Under the pieces are notes generated by a model, which saw only the letters and a program-made list of their open reading frames with translations, did not search any database and was not told where the DNA came from. A program made the translations under genes and the position numbers. 64,000 nt of DNA from Quercus robur (taxonomy: Eukaryota > Streptophyta > Magnoliopsida > Fagales > Fagaceae), in contig NC_065535.1 in NCBI RefSeq assembly GCF_932294415.1, forward strand, positions 29,984,782-30,048,781, given 5' to 3'. Below are positions 39,237 to 50,840 of this stretch, one piece after another (position 1 is the stretch's first letter; the number at the start of each line of letters is the position of its first letter).

Positions 39237-42047
39237 TTGGATGATGAGTATTCCCCTCAAGCTTTGGTTGTCATGGCTTATTCCACTTCAGAGGAAGATA
39301 CAGATCTAGACAATGATGAAGACTCAGAACCAGAAATCCAGACCATCTATACATCCCAGCCTATTATAGCTCCTTTAACCAATCCCACCCCTATAGCCCA
39401 GGTACACATCCTCCTAGACACCTACTCCAGACCTATCCCAGTAATAGCCCTGTTTGATACGGGAGCAGCAGCCACAATTCTCCACCCCAAAATTTTGCCT
39501 ACAGAATGTTGGCTACCCCATAATCAAATGTTCAGAGCGGCAAATGGTAAAACATTCCTTATCACTTTGAAAAGCAAACCTCTGTTCATCAGAATTTTTC
39601 CGACTCTTATCATTAGACACCAAGTCCTTGGATCCCCTCTCACAGGTAGAGACCTTTTCATAGGATTTGATCTCCTACGCCAAATTCCTAACCTTAGATG
39701 GTCCTCAAAAGGACTCATGCACAAGCAACACCTTCTCACATGGACCCAAGTTCCTCATCTGTTCACAGTTGACCCCTTTCAGTCTTTAAAACTTCAGATT
39801 ATCCATGACTGTTGTGCAAATACCCACTTTGAATTCCTTCTTAAGAATTCAAATCCTCTGTGGAAAAACCCCAACTTTTTCATATCCCTTCCCTTCAAGA
39901 AAAATGAAGATGTTAATCCCACAAAAGCCAGTCATCGGGGAATGAATCTTGAACATTTAACCTTAGCCAAACAAGAGCTTGCCACCCTCCTTTCTGAAGG
40001 CCTTATTGAACCAACAACTTCTCCATGGGCATGTGAAGCCTTTTATGTTAATAAGCATTCTGAACAAGTCAGAGGAAAACTCAGATTGGTGATTAATTAT
40101 CAGGATCTCAATCACTTCCTTACAGATGATAAATTCCCCCTGCCAAACAAAAGTGCACTCTTTCAACATCTTTCAAGTGCAAAATTTTTTTCAAAGTTTG
40201 ATCTGAAAGCAGGATTTTGGCAATTGGGAATCCACCCAGAAGAAAGATACAAAACAGCATTTTGTATCCCTGATCACCACTATCAATGAACTGTTATGCC
40301 CTTCGGTCTTAAAAATGCTCCATCCCAATTCCAAAAGGCAATGGTAACGTTGTTCCAGCCACTCCTGAACAATGCATTGATTTACGTCGATGATATTCTC
40401 CTATTTTCCAAGGATGAAGAATCCCATGAGAAGTTGCTCGCTGAATTCTATAATTTAGTGAAATCACAAGGGATCATGCTCTCGGAAAAGAAGATGATCA
40501 TTGGACAATCCTCTATAGATTTCTTGGGGGTAAATATTTCAGATGGAAAGTATGTACTACAACCTCACATAGTTGCCTCTCTTGGTCAATTCCCAGATAG
40601 GCTCACAAGTGCTAAACAGATACAGCAGTTTCTTGGAATTGTTAATTACATGTCAGATTTTATTCCTAAAATCTCCAAGTATAGAAATTCGCTAGCCCAA
40701 CTGCTGAAAAAATCTCCCCCAGAATGGGATTCTGTCCATACAGAAGCAGTCCAACAGTTGAAAAAATTGGCAGAACAGCTTCCTCCTTTGCAAATCCCAG
40801 GAACAGGTAAATGGATTTTGCAAACAGATGCAAGTGATGAGTATTGGGTAGCAGCTCTGTTTGAAGAACTTGATGGTAAAAGAAATATTTGTGGGTATAA
40901 AAGTGGTGCATTTAAACCTTCAGAATTACACTACCACTCTACTTTTAAGGTGATTCTTGCAGTCAAACATGGAATTGAAAAATTCCAGTTTCATCTTCTT
41001 GGGCATCACTTCCTGGTAGAAATGGATATGTCTTCCTTTCCCAAAATGCTTCAGTTCAAAAGGAAAATGCTTCCACACCCCCAGTTACTCAGATGGTCAA
41101 ATTGGTTTTCACAGTGGTCCTTCCAAGTCAAGCACATCAAAGGAAGAGATAACCTTATCACTGATTATCTTTCCAGAAAGCCTCCAATCCTCAATACCAC
41201 AATTCTTCCTTCCCCCTTATGTGTATACCCTGTTACAGATCCTTCCTCATCATCAAATCCTTCTCCTGTAATTCCTAGTGATATCCTTAACATGATAGAA
41301 AATCTCCCTCTAGAAATAAAAGACCAAATAAAGACCTTAACCCTTCAAGCCAGAGCCAAAAGAATTATCAGAATCCTCCATAACTATCTCAGAAATCACC
41401 AACCCCACTTCCTTGCTATTTTTCCTGATATTGACCAACCATGGAAAACCCCTTTTGCCTTCTGGATAACAAACTGGACGGTTGCACATTATCTCTACAT
41501 GTGGTACTTACTTAATGAGTATCATTTGTGTATCCATTTTGAACCAGAATTTTACAAATATATTTTCCCACGTGAAAATAGATATTTTCATAAATTCTGG
41601 TTTAACATTTTGAAAAATGATGCCTATGATGGAGAATGGATAAAATATCCTTCCACAGAACATCCAAGATTTGCAAGCAAGATTACTTCAGCAACTTTGA
41701 TTGTTAAGCTTAACTCCAAAAATGATGTTCGTACAGAAGGACTTTTCAACCTTGCAGAAATACAGTGGCTTACCAATCCAGATGGCACTTTGCACACACA
41801 TCGAGACCCATCTTGGGTATCCTGTTACTATGCTCTCACACTGACAGAATCTCTAAATAAAGGGATTTTATCTCAAGCAGTACCCATGGATCCAGAAACC
41901 TGTAGAAAGCAATTACCACATGCAGACCATTGGGAAATGCCAAACCCACTTGAGGGGTATGATGATCCCTATTACCATAACAATGATCCAGATATAATTG
42001 CTGATGTAGATGAAGAATGGTTCCAAGGAAGAGACGGATGGGACTAG
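39237..42047 (+). pseudogene. Caulimovirid protease, reverse transcriptase and RNase H
   Basis: The aspartic protease shows LFDTGAAATIL (about 39450). The reverse transcriptase has FDLKAGFWQLGI, MPFGLKNAPSQFQ and the catalytic YVDDILLFS (about 40383). RNase H has LQTDASDEYW (about 40820) and the closing GRDNLITDYLSR (about 41142). A C-terminal tail of about 290 residues follows. A TGA at 40287-40289, just before the MPFGL motif, breaks the frame. The natural stop is TAG at 42045-42047. The same frame has been open, apart from four stops, since 35856, which would be a polyprotein of 2063 codons. Confidence 0.85.
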
Positions 42048-42799
42048 ACTTTCCTAATATATATATATAAAATAAAATAAAAAAACCCTAGAAACGTCTT
42101 CAGACGTTTCATCCTTATCCTTACAGCATGCCTTACAGTGATCTTCCCAGCTGTCCATTTCTGCAGTAAGGACCCCTACCATACACCTGCTTTACAGCCT
42201 AATCAAGCCAAACTGAGGCTTCTGCCCCTTCAGCCAGGTGTCAACATGGAGCCAGCCCCTACTCTCTCTTCAAGCATTATTGTACTCTACTTGTAAGATA
42301 TTTCTGTAAGAGTTTTTCCTTATAAATAGCCCCCAAAGGGCTTTGTAAAAGGGCAGAGTGAAGAAAAGAAGAAACAATCCCTGTAAGATGTCCACCAGCA
42401 TATCCAATGTAAAAAAGTTGTTAAGTCTAATAATATCCTTAAGTTTGCTGTATTTAGTTCTGTGTTCCATTCCTTATTTTCTTGTAATCTTTTATCTCTT
42501 CTTAGTTGTATATTTTGTAAACCAATTTTCATAATCTTCTTACACCCTCTTTCAATCTTCCCTCTAGCTCCTGTTTTGTTTTTTTGACCCAATAGTTGTA
42601 GTAGTGGTACACTCATGGTTGCTCCAGAAGCTTATAAACCTTGAGTGGGAGGGTTCTCCAACCGATGTGGGACTAAGGGTATCAAGCCTCAAAGAAGGTG
42701 AAAATCCCAAAAGACCACACTCGGGGCCGGGGACAAAACCGTGAGGGACTGGCTCCCTAAAGCGGACAAAAACCGATTGGTGCGAGTTGTGTACTCACA
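40484..42799 (+). repeat. Right inverted arm of the pararetrovirus
   Basis: It is the partner of 33467-35684. It is continuous with the upstream viral coding sequence, so it is the arm in its native order. Its outermost 750 bp hold the viral-type promoter and an oppositely directed USE+TATA pair. Confidence 0.88.
42321..42329 (+). promoter_or_regulatory. Viral pregenomic-type TATA box (mirror at 33847-33855)
   Basis: TATAAATAG lies 274 bp past the end of the polyprotein frame. Caulimovirid pregenomic RNA promoters lie in this position, between the last coding region and the leader. Because of the inverted arms a second copy faces outward at the left end. Activity cannot be judged from sequence. 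Confidence 0.6.
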
Positions 42800-43570
42800 C
42801 CCTTGTTACATAATATGTAAGAAATAGATTTATTTGTACTTATTACATAATATTAAATTTATCACATCATATATATAAATTATTATTATTTTATTATTAT
42901 TATAATGTAAAAATTAGATCAAGTCACGTTGAAAAAAAAAAAACGTTCGGGTCACGTTGAAAAAAAAAAAAGAACGTTCAGGTCACGTGAAAAAAAAGAA
43001 AAAAAAAAAAAGAACGTTTCAGGTCACATGAAAAAAAAAAAAAAAAAAAAGAACATTCGGGTCACATTGAAAAAAAATTTGGGAGGGCATTACTGTAAAA
43101 CTGCCTTAGTGCAATTTTCCCCCATTGCTTTTCCTCCCGATTTGTGAGGAAAAAATTTGTGGGCCCAGGGAGAAAATTTTCTCCCTAGTTTTCCACTCCC
43201 CCTGTTTTCTTCTTATTCCCAAACAAAGGAAAACTTAGTTTTCCACTCCATTTTCCTTCTTACATTTTCCATCCCTCCTAAAATCCACCCAACCAAACAC
43301 AATGTGAAAGTGGCGAATAGAAAAGAGAGGGAGGGCGAGATAGACAGAGAAGCGTGGGGGAGAGTCAGAGAAGAGAGAAAAAAGGGAGAGAGAGAATAAA
43401 ATATTAAATTTTAAGTTTACAACCCGTGAACAATGGGTTGTAAATATAGAAACTTACTATTCACGAGTTGTATACTTTTTTACCTATGCCAACCCGGATG
43501 GAGCATGTTCTTAGTGATTTTGGTTGTAAAATAGCAACTGGGGTGTGTTTACACCCCAATGCTAGTGCTC

Positions 43571-44577
43571 CTACATTTAACAATCAAATTATTAAAATCC
43601 ACTTATTATGAAATATATTTAAAATGTATGACTATTGTTTTTAGATGACAGTGTTGTCAATAATTTTTTTTCTGAATCTTAGATCAAATTAAATGATGAG
43701 TTTTGGAATTATTAACAATAAAAAATTGGATTGGTTTCACATTGTGATGGAAAATGGTTTTAAATTGAAAGAATGCTTGGTTGGTTTCAAAGTGTACAGT
43801 ACAAGCTCAACTTATTGTTGAGCTTGAATTTAAATTATTAGACAATGAAACAATTTCTTCATGTATAGTTTTATACTCTACATGCAATGTGATGATGCAT
43901 AGAAAATCATTAGACTTAATGCTTCAGGTTTCGATGATCTAGTAATTGCTTGGAAGTCCTGAAAAGAAAAACAAACGATCAAAGGAGATCAAGGGTAACT
44001 GACTAAGAACCCTTCGATGTTTAAGTTAGTTTCTCTTTTAAATTCTGAAGTTCCATCTTTTTGGGAATTATTAGAAACTCACCTTCATTTGATGTGAATG
44101 AGTGCTTATTTGTCTTGCAACTTCTCTTGTATTTGAGGAGGTCAAAGGATTCAAAGTTAACTTCCACAACCACTATAGGAGTTATAATATTTTATTTCTT
44201 TCTTCTATAACTGTTGTTGGAAGTTAAGTACTGAAGGGGAGGTTATAGTGGTGAACCAGGATCTTACTCATGCGTTGAAATAATAACACGTGGTTCAGTT
44301 TACTAGTTCATTAAGATAAATCTATAGGGAATTTTCCCAAGTGTGGGGGGTCGTCCTGGCACTTCCTTCATGGACGACCCATAGGCTTATAGGACGACCG
44401 TTTTGCTAAGTATAGCTCTTCTTATCTTTTTGGCCTAGACGACTCTTATGGACAAGTTTGGAGTTGGACCAATTCTTAGTTCACCATCACAATGTATCTT
44501 AAATTTAAGTAACTTTACCAATAACCATTGTTTAATTTATTTCTATGCATCTTTAATCGAAATAAAGGACATGTATA
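43571..44577. other. Intergenic DNA, nothing recognised
   Basis: It is AT-rich. A local GTCGTCC/GGACGAC repeated motif at about 44352-44465 gives small inverted repeats, possibly an LTR scrap. No gene was found. Confidence 0.4.
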
Positions 44578-44715
44578 ATACCATCACGCACCCATGACGC
44601 AATAATCACTCTACAAGTATAAGTATTGATAGAGTGTGGAGGATAAGGGTTGAGATTCAAGAAAGCATGATTTTTACAATTAGGTCCGATTAAAATAGAG
44701 TTTTATCTCATAGCA
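44578..44715 (+). mobile_element. Diverged SINE copy
   Basis: It is collinear with the SINE at 27887-28050. Shared phrases are CTACAAGTATAAGT, TAGAGTGTGGAGG, GGTT(GA)GATTCAAG and TTTTATCT(C/T), with a degraded B box. It ends in an A/G-rich tail at about 44716-44757. Confidence 0.6.
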
Positions 44716-44792
44716 AAAAAGGGGGGGGGGGGAAAAAAAGAAGAAGAAGAAAAAAAAGACATGTATGATGTTGGCAAACAATGAAAGTATGC

Positions 44793-44801
<9 letters not shown>

Positions 44802-44835
<34 letters not shown>

Positions 44836-45679
44836 TATAGAAGTGGCACATAAAAACCTAAGTAAGTACTGGGCCTTAGATTAGAACGGGCCCAAAACAT
44901 ATTGCTTCAAGATATGAGGCCTCATTATGAAGACTTATACCCTATAGTACGGATCAAAGGTAAAACAAGAAGTTATCATAAACACCCTCAAGATCTCAAA
45001 CCTCGGAATCCAACCTAATAGGACCCATTACCCTGGGCTCGAGCATGAGTAAACCACTAGAGTTGCCCAAGGTAAAAGCCTATTGATCACATTGCCCACG
45101 CCAATCTGTGTTCCGAGCTATCAAAGACATCCTGCCTGGGTATACACAAAATGTCCGAGGATGTCCTTCAGGAACTTCCTGATGAATCCACAACAACCCA
45201 CTTGACACAGTTGCATTTAATGAAACATATAACTTATCAGAAACAAAAGGCTCCAAAAGTCTTTGTTCATCATAACCTTAAGAAAAGAAGAGTCTAAAAG
45301 GATAGAAGGCTGCCCAACTATACCATGACAACACCTACAATGGCACATGCTAGAGAAGAAAATGAAGAGAATTAAGCAAAGGATAAGGATAAAGAAGAAG
45401 AAAGAGGAAGGACATAAAAAGAAAGAAGACAGATAAACAAAGCGGATTTTTTATGGACAGTGAAAGATAAAGATAGAAAGCAGAAAAAGAGAAGAGCGAA
45501 ACACTTAGTGAGAAATTTAAGAGAAATAATCGTATGAATAAAGTCTTTGACACAATTTTATAAAGTTAAGAATTATCTGTTCTTTGTTCAAATCTCCTAT
45601 TGCGGATTGTATTAAGCCCATAATAAAATTAATTGTGATTATGGGCAACTCATTAAGCTAAGGCTAATTTCTTCCTTCC

Positions 45680-45682
<3 letters not shown>
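44802..45682. mobile_element. Probable solo LTR
   Basis: It may begin TGTGTG and end CTTCCACA, with ATATA on both sides; because the flanks are microsatellites this duplication is weak evidence. The sequence shares CAACTCATTAAG...GGC(C)TAATTTCTT and TCCGAGGA motifs with the solo LTR at 30908-31681, indicating a related family. No retrotransposon coding was found; the frame at 45350-45553 is purine-tract translation. Confidence 0.5.
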
Positions 45683-45736
<54 letters not shown>

Positions 45737-45987
45737 AATTATGCTTATTAATCATTATGTAGGCAAATGATGATTATTGTGTTTTTCAAGTTTAGTACTA
45801 GTAATTCATTATCAAAGCCATTTACATTACATTGAATATGCAAATTTTTGGGTTTGGATTAGGTCCAGTATCCAGTGACACTAGACCCGTTAAGATTATA
45901 ACACGTGTCTATTTTTAAATATATGTCACAATCTCAATGGGTCCAGTGCACTGAAAGCACTGGACCCAAACTGCCCCAAATTTTTTA

Positions 45988-47534
45988 GGCGTATATGCAC
46001 TTTTAGTCCATACATTTTGACTTTTTTCCATTTTAGTCCCTACATTTTATTTTTATCACTTTTAGTCCCTAAACCAATTAACGCGGGACATTTAAGTCCT
46101 TGATGCACCATTCTGTCACCAAACTAACAGGAAAGCTGATGTGGCTGACGGATCAATTAAATAAAATCATTATTTTACATGACACATCAGCATTTAAAAT
46201 TTTTTAAACAAAGCCACGCCAGAAAATTTATATAAAAAAAGAAATTAAGTTTAAAAAAAACCTTAAATCTAATTTAATTAAAAAAAATTATTACTTATCA
46301 TTATTAATTTTCATAAGACTATTACAACTTGTTCTTCGTGTTCTTCCTAATCAAACCTAGCAACGAAGAACTCAAACCCAGATCACAACAACACAAAAGA
46401 AAAAAAAAAAAAGCAGAGATCAAACACAAACACAGACCTAGATCACACATAGAGATCAAACATAAATCCAAATCACAACAACACAAACGAAAAAAAAAAA
46501 ATAAGAAAAAGAAACAGAAATTAAACACAAACATAGACCTAGATCGCCAATAGAGATCAAACACAAACGAAACCCAGATCACAACAACACAAACGAAAAA
46601 AAAGAAAAGAAAAAAGAAACAGAGATCAAACACAAACACAGACCTAGATCACAAATAGAGATCAAACACAGACCCAGATCACAACAACACAAATGAAAAA
46701 AAGAAGAAAAAGAAACAGAGATTAAACACAAACACAGACCCAGATCACCAATAGAGATCAAACACAAACGAAACCCAAATTACAACAACACAAAAAAAAA
46801 AAAAAAAAAAAAGAAAAGAAAAAGAAACAGAGATCAAACACAAACACAGACCCAGATCACAAATAGAGATCAAACACAAACGAAACCCAAATCACAACCC
46901 AAACCAAAATCATCAGCGGACCCAACCACCGATCCAAAAAACAAGCCACAAAAAACAAGTTACCACCCCACCAAATCTTAAATGTCATTTCCCATTTTCC
47001 ATAATCACCAGAAAAGGCGACCTCATCACTGAGATTAGAGAGAGTTTGGGTTAGATTAGAGTTTGGCAGATCGACGGATGAACGAGTTCGACGGCGACGA
47101 CCTCATCACTGGGATTTGAGAGAGTTGGCAGATCGGCGGTGATGAGATTTTGAGAGAGTTTGGTTATGAGAGAGATTTCGTCGAGGGTGAAGAGAGAAAG
47201 AGAGAATTACAGATAGAGAGAGTTTAGAGTTTGGGTCTGATCATTGATGAGGTTAAAAGAAAAAGAAAAAGAAAAAAAATTAAGGTTAACGAAAAAAAAA
47301 AAAAAAAAGAATTAAAAGGATAATTTTTTATTTTTGTTTTTTTTAAATAATTTTAATTGATCTGTCAGCCCCGTTAGCTTTTCTGTTAGTTTGGTGATGG
47401 AATGGTACTTCAAGGACTTAAATGTCCCATATTAATTGGTTTAAGAATTAAAAATGATAAAATTAAAATGTAGAGATAAAAATGAAAAAAAATCAAAATG
47501 TATAAGGCTAAAAGTACATTTACGTTAATTTGCC
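45988..47534. mobile_element. Mutator-like element with long TIRs and minisatellite core
   Basis: Inverted arms of roughly 220 bp share TTTTAGTCC(A/C)TACATTTTGA, CCAATTAA(C/T)...GGGACATTTAAGTCC and GCTAACAGAAAA-type blocks. The termini are GGCGTATATGC and AATTTGCC. The 9-bp flanks AATTTTTTA and AATTTTTTT match at 8 of 9. There is no transposase and no recognisable captured gene. Confidence 0.72.
46360..46890. repeat. A-rich minisatellite
   Basis: Repeats of a unit of about 90-190 bp combine AGATCAAACACAAACACAGA, CCCAGATCACAACAACAC and A-rich spacers. It fills the centre of the Mutator-like element. The open frames over it on either strand simply translate the repeat. Confidence 0.7.
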
Positions 47535-47543
47535 AATTTTTTT

Positions 47544-49354
47544 ATTATGCTTGTATTTCATTTGATCGTTGAAATCTCCAACCAAAGATAAAAAGAAAAG
47601 TCTGTTGTCATAAATAGGACAATGATTATGATTTAGACTACTACGGAAAAAAAAAAAAAGATTACGATTATAGATTTGCAAATACCGTACACTTTTTTGA
47701 GCTAAACAGTTACCGTACACATGTCAATTGCTTTTGTACCATTGTAGGCATTGCCAAACCATCAGTTAAAATTACTGCACAATAATATAATATAATTTGA
47801 GTTTTTCAACAGTTTTTTTTTTAAGTAACTATAAATTAAATTAGGTAAAAATATAGTGAGCATTTGGATTTACGTTTTTTTAAATATGTTTGCATTTTCC
47901 ACTTTTTTTTTTTTTTTTTTTTTTTTTGCGTGTGAACAATAATATCACATGGATTCACTGTGCAGGAGACAAAGAGCACTGTTCATGCACTGTTCACGGG
48001 TACTACGATACTATTCATACATTTAAAAATTATTTTACTACAGTGTTTTCAGTTTTCAATTTTCAGTTTCAGCAAAAATAAGTTGTATTCAAACAGATCC
48101 ATAGTGTGATATTTTTAAAAAATTACAGTAAATTTTTTAAAAATTGTTCATAATCAAATAATTTAAATGAGTAAAAAAAATAAATATGAACAAAACCATC
48201 ACTGAAATAGTATCTCACTTTTCACTTTCAATGACAAAACTTTAGTATAAGTCTCCAATAATGTCGCAACAAAGATAGGAAGAAACAAGTGTGAATGATT
48301 TTTGAAAGGGAGTATATAAAAAAATAACAAATAGGGGTTTTATAAATAGACAAAATTTACGTACGATAATTTAGGTGTTGTTTCTTAGGTTTTATTCTTA
48401 AAATTTTGCTATATGGCTACTTAACTAAAAAATACACTTCCATTTTATGAGAAAAAAGTCACATGGTAGAATTTTAAGAGGGGATCCTAAGAAACAATAC
48501 CTAAGTATTGTATAGACGTTGAGAAAAAGTAATTAGCATTGGCGAAACCTTCAAAGTTGAACCCAATGGCCTTACCAACTCATTCCATCCCATCTCTCAA
48601 TCCCATTGATTTAACCTTACTAGATTTTACCTCGCCATCTCTCACCCCTGGTCGTCCTTGCCTTCAACAAGATTTACGACATTAAGGATCTCGATTAATG
48701 CTGCATCTTCGCGTTTGACTTTATTTTATAGGTGTCCCTCAAGTTAATGACGTCAACATTCGTATGATCGATCCAAATCGACCAAGGTTGCACTCAACAT
48801 AACAAAATTTACTAGATACGGTCAATTGACCAACATTGTCGTGCAGCTTAATAGGAGTTTTTGAGAATTACATAACAAAATAGTATAATTTAGGTTTGTA
48901 AACAAGTCGAGCTAAGTATTAAAAGTTCAAGTTTGTTCATTTAATTTTTTTTTTTCAAACACGAGTCAAGCTCAAGCTCATTACCAAACAAGATTATATG
49001 TTGAAGCTTGAATAATTTTCTTGTCGAGCAAGCTCAAGCTTGTTCATGAGCTACTTGAGTAATTTATTATTTTCTTATATATTATGAAACCATGACTAAA
49101 ATGTTTTACTACTTCAAAATTATATGAAATTTAAATACGAATAGATTGTTTATATCATCAATAAGTTACAAATAATGATTGAATATCTTATGAATTTATT
49201 GAAAAACTTATACAATCCAATTTCAAGTTTATATAAATATATAGTTTTTTTTTTTTTTAGTAGGATATAAATATATACTTAAACAAATATATATATAAAA
49301 ATATAATATTATATATAGTTAAATCAAGCCTTTGTGATCACAATCACATTATTA
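47544..49354. other. Intergenic DNA with small MITEs
   Basis: No gene is seen. A candidate MITE lies at about 47859-48103 (ends GAGCATTTGGATT and CAAACAGATCCATAG). A clearer one lies at 48374-48501. The tract near 48520-48850 looks like unique DNA without coding. Poly(T) runs flank both. Confidence 0.45.
48374..48501. mobile_element. 128-bp MITE
   Basis: The ends GGTGTTGTTTCTTAGG and CCTAAGAAACAATACC are inverted repeats matching at 15 of 16 bases. TA lies on both sides. Its size and TIR suggest a miniature DNA element; its superfamily is not clear from the TIR. Confidence 0.7.
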
Positions 49355-49363
49355 TTATTATTA

Positions 49364-50831
49364 GGCAAAAATACAAAACTCACCCTCTAAGTTTCATCAC
49401 TTTTCATTTCAGTCCTCTAAGTTTGAGTTTTGTTATTTCAGTCCTCTAAGTTTCATTTATTCTCAATCAAGTCCTCCCTTAATAATCTGTTAAATGTTGC
49501 CGTTATCTACATTAAAAATGCCCGTTTTGTCATTTTTAAAAATTTTAATTTTAATTTATTATTTTAAGAAACGTTAATTAAAAAAAAAAAAAAACCTAGA
49601 AATTATACTAAGAAACGACGAACATCATTGAAGAACAAAATTGAATCCCACCCCCATACCCCAGCCCAATACCGAAAGATTGAGAAAGAGAACGGAGATA
49701 CTACAAAATCTCACCGGAATTCAATCCCGGATATCATAAATTCCCTCCCTTAAAAAACAGGGATATTACATTGTACTATACTCGAAATGCAAAACCACTC
49801 TCGAAGATCGTCACCGATTCCTTGGAATTCATCGACGGAGTTCTCGGCTGTCGGATCTCTGGGTGTTAACAGGACAAAGAAAAAGAAAAAAAGACAAAGG
49901 TTTTACAAAAATCAGATATAATAACCTTCCAAACATTCAAATTCCCAATTAGAAAAAAGAAAAGAAAATAAAAAGAAGGAAAGTTTTTGGGACTAACTAG
50001 GGTTCAAAGAATAGTCGTTGAACGCATACGACGCCGTAACCATTATGTTGCTTGCGTCGTAGCAGGGCCTGCCTTGCTATATTGGGTTGTAGTCGGCGGC
50101 ACAGGGCTCGCAGGCCTAGTCCAACGCTGTCTGCAACGTAGCCTCCTCCGCGTTGTTCTTCACCACGCACCACAGCTCTGTGCCCACGACGTCAGCCTGG
50201 GCCTTGGAAACCGACGCACCGGCGACGAGGAGTGGGAGCGTGAGGACCAAGAGATCCGGTAACGGTTTACTATTCTTTCTTTCCCCACTTTGTTATTTGG
50301 AACTGCTTTGCCTTTTTATTTTCAAAACCCAATTTTTGGGTGTTTAGTTCAGCTCTTTAAAAGCAACTAATTTACATTTTGGAAAATGGGTTTCATGATT
50401 TTCAATTTTGGGTGTTAAGTTCATCTCTTTGAAAGCAACAAAATGGGTTTCATGATTTTCAATTTCGGTGAGATTTTATGGTATCTCCCGTTCTCTTTTT
50501 CAATCTCTCGGTATTGGGCTGGGGTATGGGGCAGAGATTCAATTTTGTTCTTCAATGATGTTCGTTGTTTCTTACTATAATTTCTGGGTTTTTTTTTTTT
50601 TTTTGTTGAAATTAACGTTTTCTTAAAATAATAAATTAAAATTAAAATTAAAATTTTTAAAAATGACAAAACGATGTTTTTAATGTAGATAACGACAGTA
50701 TTTAACAGATTGTTAAGAGAGAACTTGATTGAGAATAAATGAAACTTAAAGGATTGAAATGACAAAACTCAAACTTAGAGGACTGAAATGAAAAGTGATG
50801 AAACTTAGAGGGTGAGTTTTGCATTTGTGCC
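49364..50831. mobile_element. Mutator-like element with long TIRs (Pack-MULE)
   Basis: Arms of about 370 bp are inverted copies. The left runs GGCAAAAATACAAAACTCAC onward and the right ends GTGAGTTTTGCATTTGTGCC. Blocks such as CCTCTAAGTTTCATCACTTT and ACCCCAGCCCAATACCG are shared in reverse. A perfect 9-bp duplication TTATTATTA flanks it (49355-49363, 50832-50840), which is the Mutator hallmark. The GC-rich centre is a captured X8-domain gene fragment. There is no transposase. Confidence 0.85.
49993..50253 (-). pseudogene. Captured X8-domain (PDCB / callose-binding-like) fragment
   Basis: On the minus strand an 87-codon frame reads LLVLTLPLLVAGASVSKA, probably the end of a signal peptide, then ADVVGTELWCVVKNNAEEAT, LQTALD, stop, ACEP and later PCYDASNIMVTASYAFNDYS. 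X8 domains of plasmodesmata callose-binding proteins and beta-1,3-glucanases carry WCV.K, a W-x-C after the first helix, PCY-P-N and ASYAFN-Y. Two internal TAG codons sit where the family has Trp and Gln. The forward open frame 49987-50262 is antisense to this and has no meaning of its own. Confidence 0.75.
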
Positions 50832-50840
50832 TTATTATTA

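Larger units (their letters stand above)
33467..42799. mobile_element. Endogenous caulimovirid (pararetrovirus) with inverted arms
   Basis: A 9.3-kb integrated plant pararetrovirus. The central part reads rightward (movement protein, capsid-like, protease, RT/RNase H). The 3' 2.3 kb also exists as an inverted copy at the left end. Both termini read TGTGAGTACACAAC inward, so the element starts TG and ends CA. CCCTT lies immediately outside at each end (33462-33466, 42800-42804). The single long frame resembles the layout of Petuvirus and of Florendovirus ORF1; I do not assign a genus. I found no obvious initiator-Met primer site. Four nonsense codons make it inactive as read. Confidence 0.85.
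32386..43570. mobile_element. Outer TIR element enclosing the pararetrovirus nest
   Basis: The left end GAGCATTAGCATC (32386) pairs with the right end AATGCTAGTGCTC (43570), and both have downstream GTAAAATAG-like phrases. The flanks are TTA and CTA, a possible degraded 3-bp duplication. Inside it a second inverted pair exists. At about 33272 the sequence is GGGTCCGTTTGGATGGAGG, with repeated GGAAAA/TGG motifs; at about 43240-43303 it is TTTTCCATCCCTCC...CCAACCAAACACA. The pararetrovirus at 33467-42799 lies inside both. The CCA-rich block 32750-33190 is low complexity and not coding. Confidence 0.5.

Noticed and set aside
42507..42599. 93-bp segment unique to the right arm as a spliced intron
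   Set aside because: Its borders do not give GT-AG ends that would reproduce the left-arm sequence, so a simple deletion in the left arm is more likely.
46322..46767. Frames on both strands over the minisatellite
   Set aside because: They translate a tandem repeat; both strands are open for that reason.
49987..50262. 91-codon frame on + strand with high GC
   Set aside because: The minus strand of the same stretch encodes a recognisable X8 domain, so the plus frame is a shadow.
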